Assembly (NCBI GenBank): GCA_020631735.1
Contig: CM036170.1
Span: forward strand, 66,417,737-66,481,736
Reading direction: 5' to 3'
From: Saccharum officinarum
Taxonomy: Eukaryota; Streptophyta; Magnoliopsida; Poales; Poaceae
DNA length: 64,000 nucleotides
The translations under genes and the position numbers were made by a program. Below are positions 12,995-25,665 of the stretch, piece after piece (the stretch's first letter is position 1; each line of letters opens with the position of its first letter). A model generated the notes under the pieces. That model saw only the letters and a list, made by a program, of their open reading frames with translations, had not been told where the DNA came from and did not search any database.

Positions 12995-12999
12995 TCTGA

Positions 13000-14360
13000 A
13001 ACAAATTTGAGTATGCTTGCAGTTAGTGCAAGGAGAAAAAAATTGTGCACCCAAAAGAAATACTCCAAGTTGTCATTACTCTATGGTGGCAACTAGTCTG
13101 GCATGGACTCGTGGAGATAATGGAGTCAACGGTGGAGTCAATGCCTTTACAGCTGGTGCTCGTCGGCTGCACGACAGACGGACTGAGAAAGGAAAGGACG
13201 GCGAGGGCCTTGGCCTGTCCCAAGGAGCCTATATTGGGTAATTGGGTTATGAGGTTTGTGGCAGAAGTAGTAGGATGGTCTAGCTTGCTAAGCCGAACTG
13301 GATGTACTGAACTCTAGAGCCGGGCTGGGCAAAACGAACAAAAGATGTTGGGCATTTTAGTGGGCCGGCAATGGCGATAAGATGGACGGCTATCTCTCTA
13401 TTCCGTTTCTATATCACAGAACACACTGTGAAGCGGCTATCCTTTTTTTTGAGAGAGAAAAAAAGTGTAAGTCCCCTGAAAAAAAACAGACCAGGAAGAA
13501 ATTAAGTGATGGGCAAGTATTCGCCTATGGTGGGCAATTCATCGTATGGGCGATGCCAAGCACGTCACACATGGCAAATAAGATGAAACTGTCGAGGAAC
13601 CATAAGAAAACACCAAGCCGACCATAGCCTTGAACGAAGTTTCTATGTACAGCAGACCGCACCAGAATGCAACCCTCATCGTTTCATATCCTATGCGGTC
13701 ATAATCCTTGTACATATCACCAGGATACCTGACGTTTTGGGCCCACACGTGACACCGTCCAGGATCCTACAAGAGTAAAATGCACTCCGAGCCCTTAAAC
13801 TCCTGAGTCTTCCCATCTGGGTCCTTAAACTAAAAAAGCGACTATCTGGGTCCCTGAACTACCGCCGTCGTGCACCAATGGTCCAAAACCTGCCACACCA
13901 ACGTCAACCTCTGACGTGGCGGTGCCACAGTGGCAACTAGATGATGTGGCCATCCTAAAAAAACCTTGCCACGTTCTCTTTCTCACTCCTAAGTCCCTCC
14001 TCTCTCCATCCTTCTCGGTGGCGGCGGGCGGGACAGGAAGGCACCGTCACCCGTGCGTGGTAGCCCAGGCTGTCGGACGCGTCGTCGCCACCACGCTCGC
14101 GCCTGCGCTCGAGGCTCAGTTTGGGCCACGGACTCCATGTGCTGCAGGTAGGGCCGCAGCACGCAGGAGCAATCATGGCGGCGAATGTGCACCACCAGGC
14201 GCTCGCCGCCGGTGTCGCCGGCGCCAGCACTGGTCGGTGTCCTCCAGCGATGGCAGCGCAGCCACGTATGCAACGGCCTTGCAGAAGCGAAACATCGGGT
14301 TCTCGGCGCCATCGTCACAGCCACACCTAGCCCCCCGCGAGCGTGAGGGCAGCATACTAT
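13000..14360. other. Unassigned stretch with a possible Mutator-like terminus
   Basis: No gene is supported. From about 13768 the motifs gggtccttaaact and gggtccctgaact resemble terminal inverted repeats of grass Mutator-like elements, and GC-rich sequence follows (14030-14340). I could not find the opposite terminus or a 9 bp duplication. The overlapping open frames at 13916-14433 lie on both strands of GC-rich sequence and are not convincing. Confidence 0.35.
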
Positions 14361-15842
14361 AGGGTCGAGATGGCGGACTAGAGGTGGGCGAATAGTCATT
14401 TCTAAAATCAATCGCGCCGGCTAATCGAAACAAATGCGGAATTAAAACTATCGGTCTAGCTAAGACTACACCCCTTTACCTAAATTATCAAGCACCTTAA
14501 AAAGATCCTAAACAAGTAACTAAGGTGTCGGGCTAGTTAGAGCTCACCTAACAATTCTAGCTTGCAAAGTCACACAAACCTATGCAATTAGTATTTCAAG
14601 CAACTGGGGAGCTCCTACACAACTAGTGATGCAAAGCGCACAAAGCTCCTAAGCTCACTAGCAATGCTCAATAACAAGGCTACACAAGCCAAATTAGAGA
14701 GCGCAAATTACTTAGCTGCACATACTAAGCAATGCAACTAACAAGGCTACTCAAGCCAAATTAGTTGCGCAAGAGAGATATTCTATGCTACACAAGTAAG
14801 AAGGTAACTAACAAGCTACATAAGCTGTATAAAGGGATTGCAAACCAACGGGAAGACAAGGATGACACGATGATTTTATCTCGAGGTTCACTTGATTGCC
14901 ACCAAGCTAATCCCATTGAGATAAGCTATAAGGTTACCGCCGATCCTCTTGCTAGTGATGACCCGCAAGTCACACTCTTCCCACGTGGAGTGCTTACCAC
15001 AAGCTCTAGCACTTGACATGGTCGGACCACTTGTCACCCTTCATGTCTCGCTCTACTAAAGTTACACTTTGTGGCTCCCTCGGGGTGAGCACAATACCCC
15101 TCACAATCACTTCTCTGGAGCACCGCACAATCTTCTTTGCATGCTTCGACGGAGACCACCACCAAGCCATCTAGGAGGTGGCAACCTCCAAGAGTAACAA
15201 GTACCACTGGCTTACAACTCGATTACCTAGTGCCACTCGATGCACTCTCATAATGCAATCGCACTAGAATCACACTCACACTCACACTCAATCGGATGAT
15301 CACTATCAAGCGTATGTGAGTTAGAGGGCTCCCAAGCACACCTACACAAGCCACCAAGGCTTAAGGGTGCTCAGCAACCAGCCCAAGGCCGAGCTCCACC
15401 TCTATCTATTTATAGCCTCCAAACCAAATAGAGTTGTTGGAGCAAAGTGGCACATTTCTGCGTGGTCACCGGACAGCAACGTGTGGGCACCGGACATAGG
15501 GTGGCGGTGCCCAATGGTTGAATTGCAATGGCTATTTCAAACTAGTCGTTGGGACCCTGGCACCGGACATAGGGGGTGCACCGCCCTAGGGGTGGCGGTG
15601 CCCCTCGACGAGTTTCCCTCCTCTCTGAAAAAAAGGAGCGGTGCCACACCGCCATGGTCACCAGTCAGTACGGTGACCAAAACTTTCTCAAAATTAATTT
15701 CCACCACTTCAAGCTTGTAGAGCATTTCATTAGTTTTCCGAAAAGTCCTAGATCATCAAAATCAGAATTCGGAGCTAAGAGTTATGCCTAAAATACGAAA
15801 GGGTGGCTGTGCTGATTTGGGCACGCTGCAGGGGGTGGCGGT
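14361..15842 (-). mobile_element. LTR-like fragment, related to 3000-4850
   Basis: Same order of motifs as the left-arm LTR-like sequence (see that entry). Its left edge contains the phrase gactattcgcccacctctag on the minus strand, resembling the 3' end of SIRE/Maximus-type LTRs. No primer site follows, so it is a solo or truncated LTR. The gypsy element is inserted at 15842/15843. Confidence 0.45.
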
Positions 15843-18800
15843 TGTAACGGATCAGCGTAATTATACGAGATTAAGTAAGAAAATCTTCCACCGAGGCGGT
15901 TAATTTATCAAACTTAAACTCATATAACCCGAGATTCCGTGAAATCACGAGGGATTTCAAACCAACCAACATACAACCAAGATCGTACTGATTTAGCAGC
16001 CACAGTTCACATGATACATAGAGTTCACAATAAAAGTGGAGTACATCAGAGTTCGGAATAAAAGTTATTACAACATAGTTCAAAATAACATAGCGGAAGC
16101 AAGTAGTTTTACACACACACTTAGTTCAAATACAGTGCCAGTAGATAGTCATGGTCCACAAAAGCATTAGATAAGACGAACAGAGTGACCCTTGCCCAAG
16201 GTCCTAGTTGTCGCCCATCGCCGGATACAGACAGTTGGAGCAGTACCCATAGTACATCTGACCATCTGCAACAACAATGGGAACAACGCCCTGAGTACGA
16301 GAATGTACTCAGCTAGACTTACCCGTCATAAACCAGAAATAAAGGACACCAAGGATCATGCAAGGCTTTATAGATTGGACTGGCTTGACTCATTTGCGAA
16401 AAGCATAAGTTGTTATGAAAAACTATACCAGTACTTTTTGCATCACTTTTAGTATAACCTATTCAAGCTAGGTAAGCACCTATTGCTAAAACAATCACTT
16501 GATTCATCATTAACAATCTAGATTACCATATCAGGTTTAGCATTTCCAACATCGTTCACTTAACCATCAGTGTTCCATTAATGTTACTACGATGCCATAG
16601 CTCGAGTCAAGTGCTCACTAACCGGGAGCGACGGCGATTCAAATCGAATTCCTATCCAGCTGGAGATTTATTCCTCACACAAACCCTGCTTCCCCCGTCA
16701 GGGTCGCGTAGATCACCAATGACACTTTCCAAGAAGCCGCGGGATAACAATCATGGATCGCACTACCCAGGGACCGCCCGACTGCCAGGACGCACCTTGG
16801 GCTCACTCTTCGCGTCCCCGTTACACCCCCTTCAACACCAGTCTGCCAACCCGAGTTTATCCCGGCTCGAAAAGTGTCACTAGCTTCGCGGTCGAAAGGT
16901 ACTTTATTCGGCCAGATAAATATGAGGCATGCGTTCAACATGACAAGAGGGACGAGCAACGATCGGTCCTTAATCGACACAGACGGAATCACTATAGTCC
17001 AAAACCCTATAAGACTCTGCCCGGTCTTCATTTATCCATCAACACTTGGTTACTTTTTATGATCACAATTACAGCTAACCATAACCCGGTATCCACCTAT
17101 AACTCGCAGGTGACAGGAAATCACCCGACTTCTACCAGTATAAGCATGGCTAAGCAATTTACTCGATCCTGACCTAACAGGGTGAAAGATAATCCGGTGG
17201 CCAAGGTAATAATGCAACAACGGTTTCACTCAACTCCTATAACTTAATGCAACTATATATATAACTATAGTTCATGTAGGAAGGAACAACTTTTATAAAA
17301 TAGGAGACTTAAAATGCTCCGGGGCTTGCCTCTTTCGAACGAGCTAGGATGGTGGTCGACGCACTCTAGCAGCTCCTCGCCTGACTCTTCCTCCTTGGGC
17401 ACCTCCTGTGCCTGGGGCTCCTGCTGATCCGTCCAAGCCTGCTCCTCCTGTACTGCTACCTACGACTCTTTCTGCGATCCTGTATGATGCAAGTGCATAA
17501 GTAAACATGTGAATGATGCATCGGATTGTGGTGGAGTGCTTTGATGACATGAGATGCAGATGAGCACATGGAATGAGCAGTTTGAATATAACTATTTCTT
17601 CTACAAGGTAGTCCACGTCATCCAAGAACATATACCCTAAAACATGCACCTTATTCTTCTATTAGTTAGCCTATCATCTACACATACAAGTGAACCTAAG
17701 CTACCAAAGCTTACCAACCTAACTCAACCACAACATCAGCAAGGCATAATGATGCTTCAAAGATACACCAAACATATTTTATTTCTCTTAATTTCTCATA
17801 AAGAATAATCTTTTATTCCCTATTTAACTAGGGTTACACAGCAACAACTATTTCTGGTGTAGATACAAATCTACAAAAATTACAGTAGATTACTCTTACC
17901 CTAACTAACCTACTACTAAATTTTCATGAGAATTGCCTATGTAAAACTGCCTGTACAAAATAAACAAGTTATAGCCTAAATATGAGCATGAAATTATTTT
18001 GTACTAGAAAAAGTATCAAACAATAGATTTCACATTTTTCCTATGTAACTAACAGTAAAATAACATACTACAAAAATTATCACATGTATGTTCTATACAA
18101 ATTTAGCCCTCTACTAAAAATAACAAAGATTATCAATTAAAAGCATTTGAACTACACTTCAAAAATTTCTCACAGAACATGCTTCACTAATATTTTTCCT
18201 AGAAAGTACATCACTAATAAAGATTAAAGCAACAAGAATCACATTTTTCCCTTCATTATTTTATTTACTACATATTTTCTAAGATATCAGCATTTATAGC
18301 AATTAAATAAATTTGCACAGCAAAGTGTCACAAAATTAACATGAGCTATTTTTAAACTGTAGATCTATTCAAGAGGAACATTTCAAACTTTGTTTCATGG
18401 TTTTTGGAGCTATAAATTGTACACAAACATTTTATAAAGTATTTTCTTTTCCCAAAATATAAATAGAAATTTAAAAACGAAATTTGGAAATCGCTGAACG
18501 GGCCGGCCCACTCGGCAATACTGGCCCGCGGCCGATAACTGCTGGGGCGCCGCGCGGGAAAAACGGGGGTGGCGGCCGGCTTGGCGGCTCGGCCCAAAGC
18601 CGGTGGTCCAGCAACCAAGGAGGAGAGGGCGGAACGCGGGGCGCGGGGAGCGGTCGCGCGGCTGCGACGTCGCGGCGGCGGTGAAGCCCGCCGGCGGCTA
18701 GCGGCCGGCTCCGGTCGTGCGGGCACCGGTGGAGGGACACACGGGGATACGGTGGGGGTGACGAACACCTAGGGACGGTGCGCGAGCGGCTCGGCGGGGA

Positions 18801-19783
18801 GAACAAGCCGGAACGGCGGGGGCGAGCGCGCGGTGGCCGGAATGGCGCCGCGGCGGGGCGCGCGAGGTGGCGTCTTACCACGGGGCCGAGACGAAGCGTG
18901 GAGGCGCGTTCGGGGAAGAGAAGGGCGAGGCGGAGTTGTTCGCGCGAGCAATCGCTCGGAGGTGGCCGGCCGGCGGTGGAACGAGGGGCGGAAGCACGCG
19001 GCGGCGGCGACGAGCGCGCGGAGGTGAGAGCGGCTACGGCTGCTGCTCGCGCGAGGCCGAGAGAGGCGAAAACGGGGGTGTGCTGGCAAGGGAGGAGCGG
19101 GCGCGGCTTCAAGGCGCGTGGCGCGGCCGGTGGAGCCCACGGCTCGCCACCCGTACGCCGGAGGCGGCGAGCGGCGGCCACGCGGCGGCCACGGCCTGAG
19201 CGCGGCGTGCGCGCGCTGGCGCGGGCGGGCGCGTGAGACGGGCCAGGCCGGCTTCGGCCGTGGGCCGAGAAGTGAGGCGGCGGCCCAGCCAAGTGAAAAC
19301 CCATTTTTCTTTTATAATAAATATTTTTAGATTTATTTCATTGTTTCAAAAGTGAATTTGAAGATGAAAAAGAGGTTTTCAGAATTCTGGCCCAAAATAA
19401 AAGTTGTTCAAAATTTTATTCTCTACAACTTTCATGTAGGGCATTTTTCAAAATTCTCAATAGATTTTGAATTTAGGATTTAAAGCTAAATTGTTAATCA
19501 AAAATTTATTTGTTTAGAATATTTTTAAAACAAAATTTGAGAAAAACTTGAATTCAAGAATTGCTCCAAAAATCATGTTAATTTATTCTAGATTATTTAA
19601 AATTGCTAATACCCAAAAGTATACTACCTTTTTGGCACTTACATCAAAGTTAGGGTTCTAATTATTTGTTTTTCAAGTTTAAATTTAAAAAAGCTATATT
19701 TCATGCAATGCTAGTCATGAAATGATGCTGAATGCTTTATGCTTTGAAATGCTAATGCATGCTTAACACCCAGGGGTGTTACA
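15843..19783 (-). repeat. 3' LTR of the Tekay-like element
   Basis: A 3941 bp direct repeat of 26450-30405, offset by about 10607 bases. It is a mosaic: moderately AT-rich ends, a very GC-rich block at 18480-19300, and AT-rich flanks. Long open frames in the GC-rich block occur on both strands and are compositional. A palindromic end motif (taacacccaggggtgtta) lies at 19764-19781. Confidence 0.95.
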
Positions 19784-19797
19784 GCCCTCCCCCCTTA
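19784..19797 (-). other. Polypurine tract of the Tekay-like element
   Basis: On the element strand the purine run AAGGGGGGAGGGC abuts the 3' LTR. It overlaps the very end of the pol frame. Confidence 0.85.
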
Positions 19798-22700
19798 TAA
19801 GAATCTCGTCCTGAGATTTCGAGTTACGAACCATTTATCGTAAAAATCTTTATACGCGGTTTGAAGATATTCTCCCGTTTCCCATGAAGCATCACTCTCA
19901 TCATGATGGCTCCACTGAATCTTGTAGGTTGTTACCACTCTATTCCGAGTGACTCGGTCCTTAGTATCTAAAACTCGAACCGGTTGTTCACGATATTCCA
20001 AGTCCGCCTTGATCCGAATACCCTGCGGTTCTATTCTCTCTTCCGGAACACGCAGACATTTCTTCAACTGGGATACGTGAAAGACGGGAAAGATCGAACT
20101 CATCCCTTCTGGCAATCGCAACTTGTACGCCACGGGACCCTTTTTCTCTATGATCTGGTATGGTCCGATATATCTAGCAGACAGTTTCTGCTTGATTCCA
20201 AACTGTTTCTTCTTCATGGGGGTAACCTTCAAATAGACATAGTCACCCACTTAGAAATCCAATGGTCTCCTTCTCTTGTCTGCATAACTCTTCTGACGGG
20301 ACTGTGCAGCTTGCATGTTTTGCCAGATAATACGGACCTTCTTCTCTGCCTCATCTACAAAATCAATTCCATAAAACCTTCTTTCTCCAGGCTCTACCCA
20401 ATTTAACGGTGTTCTGCACTTCCTGCCATATAAAGCTTCAAAAGGTGCCATCTTGATACTCTCTTGGTAATTGTTGTTGTAAGCGAATTCTGCCAACGGT
20501 AACCAGGATTCCCATGAGCCTCTGGATGATAGTACACAAGCTCTAAGCATATCTTCAAGTACAGCATTAACTCGTTCTGTCTGCCCGTCTGTCTGTGGAT
20601 GGTAAGCCGTACTACAAATCAAACTAGTACCCAAACCTTTATGAAGATGTTCCCAAAAATGAGAGGTAAACTGTGAACCACGATCAGACACGATCGTTTT
20701 TGGTATACCATGTAATCGGACAATCTCAGCAATGTACTTTTCTGCATATTGAGGTGGTCGGAATGTTTTCTTAACTGGCAGAAAGTGAGCTGTCTTGGTA
20801 AGACGATCTACTATTACCCAAATAGAATCATGTCCCTTCTGTGTGGTGGGAAGACCAGTGATGAAATCCATACTTATATCATCCCATTTCCAATCGGGTA
20901 CAGACAAGGGTTGCAGAAGTCCTGCAGGTCTCATGTGAAGAGCTTTAACTCTACAACACATGTCGCAACGAGCAACGTATGCTGCAATTTCTTTTTTCAT
21001 CTTAGTCCACCAATAACGGGGTCGCAAATCTTGGTACATCTTACTACTTCCGGGGTGAATAGATAGCTTGGAATGATAGGCCTCATTCATCAACTTGTTC
21101 TTAAGCTCTCTATCCTTAGGTACCACCAGGCGATCCTTAAACCATAACACTCCTTGGTCATCCAATCGAAAGTGTTTGGTGGGTTCCCTCTTCATCTTCT
21201 CCTTGATATGAAAGATTCCCTTATCTGTCTTCTGACCTTCAATGATCTGATTTTCCAGAGTACAACTGATCTGAATATTATGCAACACAGCAGGATGTAA
21301 CAATTTGAACCCTTCTTCAAACAACGGTTGCACATCAATAGCATGTGATTTCCTGCTCAGTGCATCTGCTACTACATTAGCCTTCCCGGGATGATAATGC
21401 ACGTTTAGATTATAGTCCTTTATCAGCTCTAACCATCTTCTCTGTCGCATGTTCAACTCAGATTGGGTAAAAATGTATTTGAGACTCTTATGATCTGTAA
21501 AGAGATTACACACATTACCCAGCAGGTAGTGTCTCCAAATCTTTAGAGCATGCACTACTGCTGCAAGCTCCAAATCATATGTAGGATAGTTAACTTCATG
21601 CTTCCTCAATTGACGTGAGGCATAGGCAATGACCCTTCCATTTTGCATTAGTACACATCCTAACCCATTCTTAGATGCGTCACAGAACACATCAAATGAC
21701 TTTTCTATATCCGGTTGGGCCAGAATAGGAGTAGTGGTCAACAACTTTCGCAAGGTGCAGAAAGCTGCCTCGCACTCCTCTGTCCATACAAACTTATGAT
21801 CCTTCTGTAACAGGCTTGTTATTGGTTTGGCAATCTTCGAGAAATCCGGTATGAAGCGACAATAGTAACCGGCTAAACCAAGAAAACTGCGAACTTCATG
21901 CACTGAGGTTGGTGACTTCCAGTCCATAACCTCTTGCACCTTACTAGGGTCTACGGAAATGCCATTTTCAGACAACACGTAGTCGAGAAAAGGAACTGTC
22001 TTAAGCCAGAACTCACACTTGCTGAACTTCGCATACAGTCGATGTTCTCTGAGTCTAGTCAAGAAAATCCTGAGGTGCTCTGCGTGATCTTCTTCATTCT
22101 CTGAATATATTAGAATGTCATCAATGAACACAATCACAAACTTGTCCAACTCTGGCATGAAAACAGAATTCATCAGATACATAAAGTATGCAGGAGCGTT
22201 TGTCAATCCGAAGGACATGACAAGATACTCGTACAAGCCATATCTGGTAGAGAACGCAGTCTTAGGCACATCTTGCGGCCTAATCTTTATCTGATGGTAT
22301 CCTGATCTCAAATCTATCTTAGAGAACACTTTGGCTTTAGACAATTGGTCAAACAAGATATCAATCCGAGGAAGAGGATACTTGTTTTTAATTGTCACTG
22401 CATTCAGTGGTCGATAATCCACGCACATGCGTAAGGAGTTATCCTTCTTTTTCACAAATAGAGCGGGACATCCCCATTCAGACGAGCTGGAACGAATCAA
22501 ACCTTTCTTTAGTAATTCCTGGAGTTGCTTTTTCAATTCGGCTAACTCATTGGGAGGCATCCGATAGGGCCTTCTCGAGATCGGTGTTGTTCCCGAAATT
22601 AACTCAATGGCAAACTCAACATCTCGGTCTGGTGGAAGTCCAGGTAACTCATCCGGAAACATATCTGGAAACTCACAGACCACTGGAATCTGGGCTAGCA

Positions 22701-24248
22701 GAGTAGTTTGGACCGCACAAGTCATGCTAGCTAGGTCTACTTTCCGAGGTAGGACCACCCGAAAGGTGCCTTCCCCACTTGGTTCCTTAAGAGAGATACT
22801 CCTTCCTCCAATATCGATTACTACCCCCATCTTATTCATCCAGTTCATACCCATGATCACATCCAAAACTAACCCTGGCATGACTATCAGATTAAGCTTA
22901 TATTGCTGGTTTGATATGTTTAGGGTTACTCTCTGAACTATCTGATTAGTCAACAGATCAGCCCCAGCTAAACTGATTTTATATGCACATTCCAATTCGA
23001 CTATCCTTTACTCATGCCTCTTAACAAATGCTTGACTTACAAAGGAATAAGATGATCCGGAATCAAACAAGACTACTGCAGGATGATTGTTGATAGAAAA
23101 CATACCAGCTGTTACCGGTTCTCCTTCAGGGATGTCATCCACGGTGGTGTGATGCACATGAGCTTGATACTGCGTCTGCTGTTTCTTAGGGTAGGGACAA
23201 AACTTTGCAAAGTGTCCGGGTTGGTTGCAGTTGAAGCACGGTCCCTTCACTTGAGCCACAGTTCCAGATGAACTGCCTTGTCCTGTCTTCGCCTGAGGCA
23301 ATACCATCTTGAATGGTTTCTGGTTCCTCTGGGGTTGCTGAGCATTCTGATTCTTCCTTTGCGGTGGCCTAAACCTTGCACCTGGGGCAGGCGATCGATA
23401 AGCTGGACGGTTGGCCACTGGGGCTCTGGACTGGGACGGACCCGACTCGAAAGCTCTCTTACGGATCTTGAAAGCAGCATAAACATTGTTGTTCTTCTCT
23501 TGCTTCAGACAGTCACTAACGAAATCGTTGAAACTAGTCCTCATATTTGTACCCACATGTTTCATCATCTTGGGATTCAGGCCCCTCTTGAAGCTAGCGA
23601 TCTTCTTGGCCTCAGTATTCACCATATCAGGAGCATAACGGCTCAGGTTATTGAATGCATGTAGATATTGAGTTACAGTCTTCGTGCCTTGATTCAGTGC
23701 CAGGAATTCCCAAGCTTCATCTCGGTTAGACCAGGCAGAATGTACGTTCCACGGAAGGCTTCGGTGAACTCCCTCCAAGTGATGTGAGCGTGGGGAGGAA
23801 AAGTGGTGCGGTGATGTTTCCACCACATTCCTGCCGGACCTTGAAGCTGATGAGCTGCATACTCAGTCTTCAACACTTCAGTCATTCTCAAGACACGGAA
23901 CTTGTCTTCCATAGTATTAATCCACTCTTCTGCATCCAAGGGTTCTGCGGCTTCCTTGAAGATCGGTGGACGAGTATCCATGAAGTCCTTGAAACTGCTG
24001 TACTGATTTGCTTCGTGCCCACCCAGGTTTATCCCCCGACGGGTGTTATCTGCGATACTGCGCAACGCAGCTTCCATATTCTGTTGCATGCTCTCCATAT
24101 TACGTTGGCTTCCAAGAAATTGTGCGAAAAACTGTTCCGCAGTGTAGGGTGGAGGAGGCGGTGGTGGATCACGGTCATCATCAGCAGCTGCACTGCCACC
24201 AGCCTCAGCGGCACCATACACGGTACGACGAGTGTTCGGCATCTGCAT
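19795..24248 (-). pseudogene. Gag-protease-RT-RNase H-integrase-chromodomain polyprotein, broken
   Basis: Ty3/gypsy gene order on the minus strand. Gag begins near 24242-24248, and a CX2C zinc knuckle (CFNCNQPGHFAKFC) lies near 23220. Protease shows LFDSGSSYSFV just above 23040. RT has the FIDDILIY block near 22115, RNase H has FCDASKNG and TDHKSL, and integrase has MDFITGL, SDRGSQF and TERVN. The tail at 19795-20250 carries a chromo-like segment (KIQWSHHDESDASWE). Breaks: a one-base frameshift in gag near 23710-23722, an in-frame TAA at 23008-23010 between protease and RT, and an in-frame TAA at 20251-20253 before the chromo-like tail. Catalytic residues remain, so decay is recent. It can move only if complemented. 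Confidence 0.93.
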
Positions 24249-24612
24249 GTTTCAGCAACAGTAATTATTAGGTGATGTTGTAGGAATTGCGACCGAATAA
24301 AAAATCATGACGAACTGAATTTACTAGAGAGAATAAATTCATACAATAAAACAGGGGCACAATAAGTCATTCCATTTAACACAACATCACTAATTAGATT
24401 ACTTAAAGCGCACACATCGCGTCCATTACAACCAAGTTGCCAGCATACATACACTGGACTTTTTGACGTTCGGATACCGCCACAAACACATCCAAGCTTT
24501 CCAACATTACATCAAAGCCTTAGTATTTCTACTCATTATTACATGCCCAACGTTCCAACAAAGCAAAAGATCATGTAGATGGAACCTAGTAGCTAGCGCA
24601 ACAACTACTAGC

Positions 24613-25665
24613 CTACTCATCGTGGTCGCTGTCTAAGTCTGAGACGTTGGCGTTGTCGCCATTAGCAGCATCGTGGTGCTCCCCAACTGGTGCTTCGGGC
24701 TCTTCAAGATCTTCGTCTTCATCCAAATCCATCTCTGCCGCACCAGGAGGAACATAGGGGTTTAGTTGATTGTTCAGCCGATGAACCTCCTCATGCAGAT
24801 TGTCATTATATTCCTCTGCATATGCCAGCTGTTGCTCTAGCTCAAACTGTCTAGCCCTCAACACATTCTCTGCGGACCAGGCTTCATTCCTCTGATGGAG
24901 CACATGAGTCAACATGCGCTTAGCGTTCCTGTTGGCGGTGGTCAGTCGCCCAACCTGCTCTCTCAGGGCACGTACATCTCCCTCGAAAGCCACAGTCCTC
25001 TGGGTAGCTTGATCTCTCTGACGAGTCAACTAAGCCATCTCTGTGTTGAGCCTCTCAATCTCGGTGTCGTGATCTCTCTGAAGCTGACGGCGATCATCAC
25101 GAGCCTGACCAAGAGCACTAGACACACGTCTCAGGCTACCTTCCACTCCATCAAAGGCCCTCATCACTGCGAACATGGCACTCATAGCGGGGTTGTCACT
25201 GTTCTATGCTTCTGCGGCGCTAATCTCCAGAGATCTTCCTCTTGCCTGCTGCCACGAGTCAGTGAAGGGGTTGCCCCTTGGAAAGACTCCAACTATAGCT
25301 GCTGCCAACTCCTGAGGAAAGCGATCCATGATATCCCTCAGGATCCCAAAGGCTGCCCTCTCAGCGGCCTCTTCAGGGGTCCTGCCAGTTGACTCAAAAT
25401 GCCAACCGGTCCACTCAGAACCATCACCTCGGGGACGAACTACTGCTTCCACAGTCACCAAAAGTCCTTCCCCCAACCGCTCATTCGACCAAAAGTAGCG
25501 GGGCTCCATCCCATCAGGATAGCCTACATAGTTGAGTACTCTCCACAAGAGCGTAGGCATCCCAAACTCTCCAAGAAAAGTGTGGCGCTGACGAGTGCGT
25601 GGAGCAAGCTGATGATGGGGAGCTCTGCCGGTGGACTTGCGGGCTGTCTACTTGGTACGTGTCAT
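24613..25665 (-). pseudogene. Extra pre-gag frame with a histone H3-like N-terminus
   Basis: A single 351-codon frame upstream of gag, starting with ATG at 25665 and ending with TAG at 24613-24615. Three in-frame TAG codons interrupt it: 25648-25650, 25204-25206 and 25030-25032. The first residues read MTRTK, stop, TARKSTG, then RAPHHQLA. Compared with the known H3 tail, 15 of the first 21 positions agree with one residue missing, including Lys4, ARKS around Lys9, and Thr11-Gly12. The middle (about residues 40-150) is a globular-looking unknown region with FWSNERLGEG and TPEEAAERAA. The C-terminal third is predicted by eye to be coiled coil (repeated Glu/Leu/Arg heptad-like spacing) and ends in a strongly acidic tail. 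The ATG is immediately preceded by a pyrimidine-rich CTACAG, a plausible splice acceptor. Function is unknown. Confidence 0.8.

Noticed and set aside
13916..14433. Up to 148-codon frames on both strands after the Mutator-like motif
   Set aside because: They overlap in GC-rich sequence with no recognisable domain.
18471..19304. 277-codon open frame in the LTR and overlapping frames on the other strand
   Set aside because: It lies in a very GC-rich block, has low-complexity Pro/Arg/Ala composition, is open on several frames and is disrupted differently in the sister LTR.
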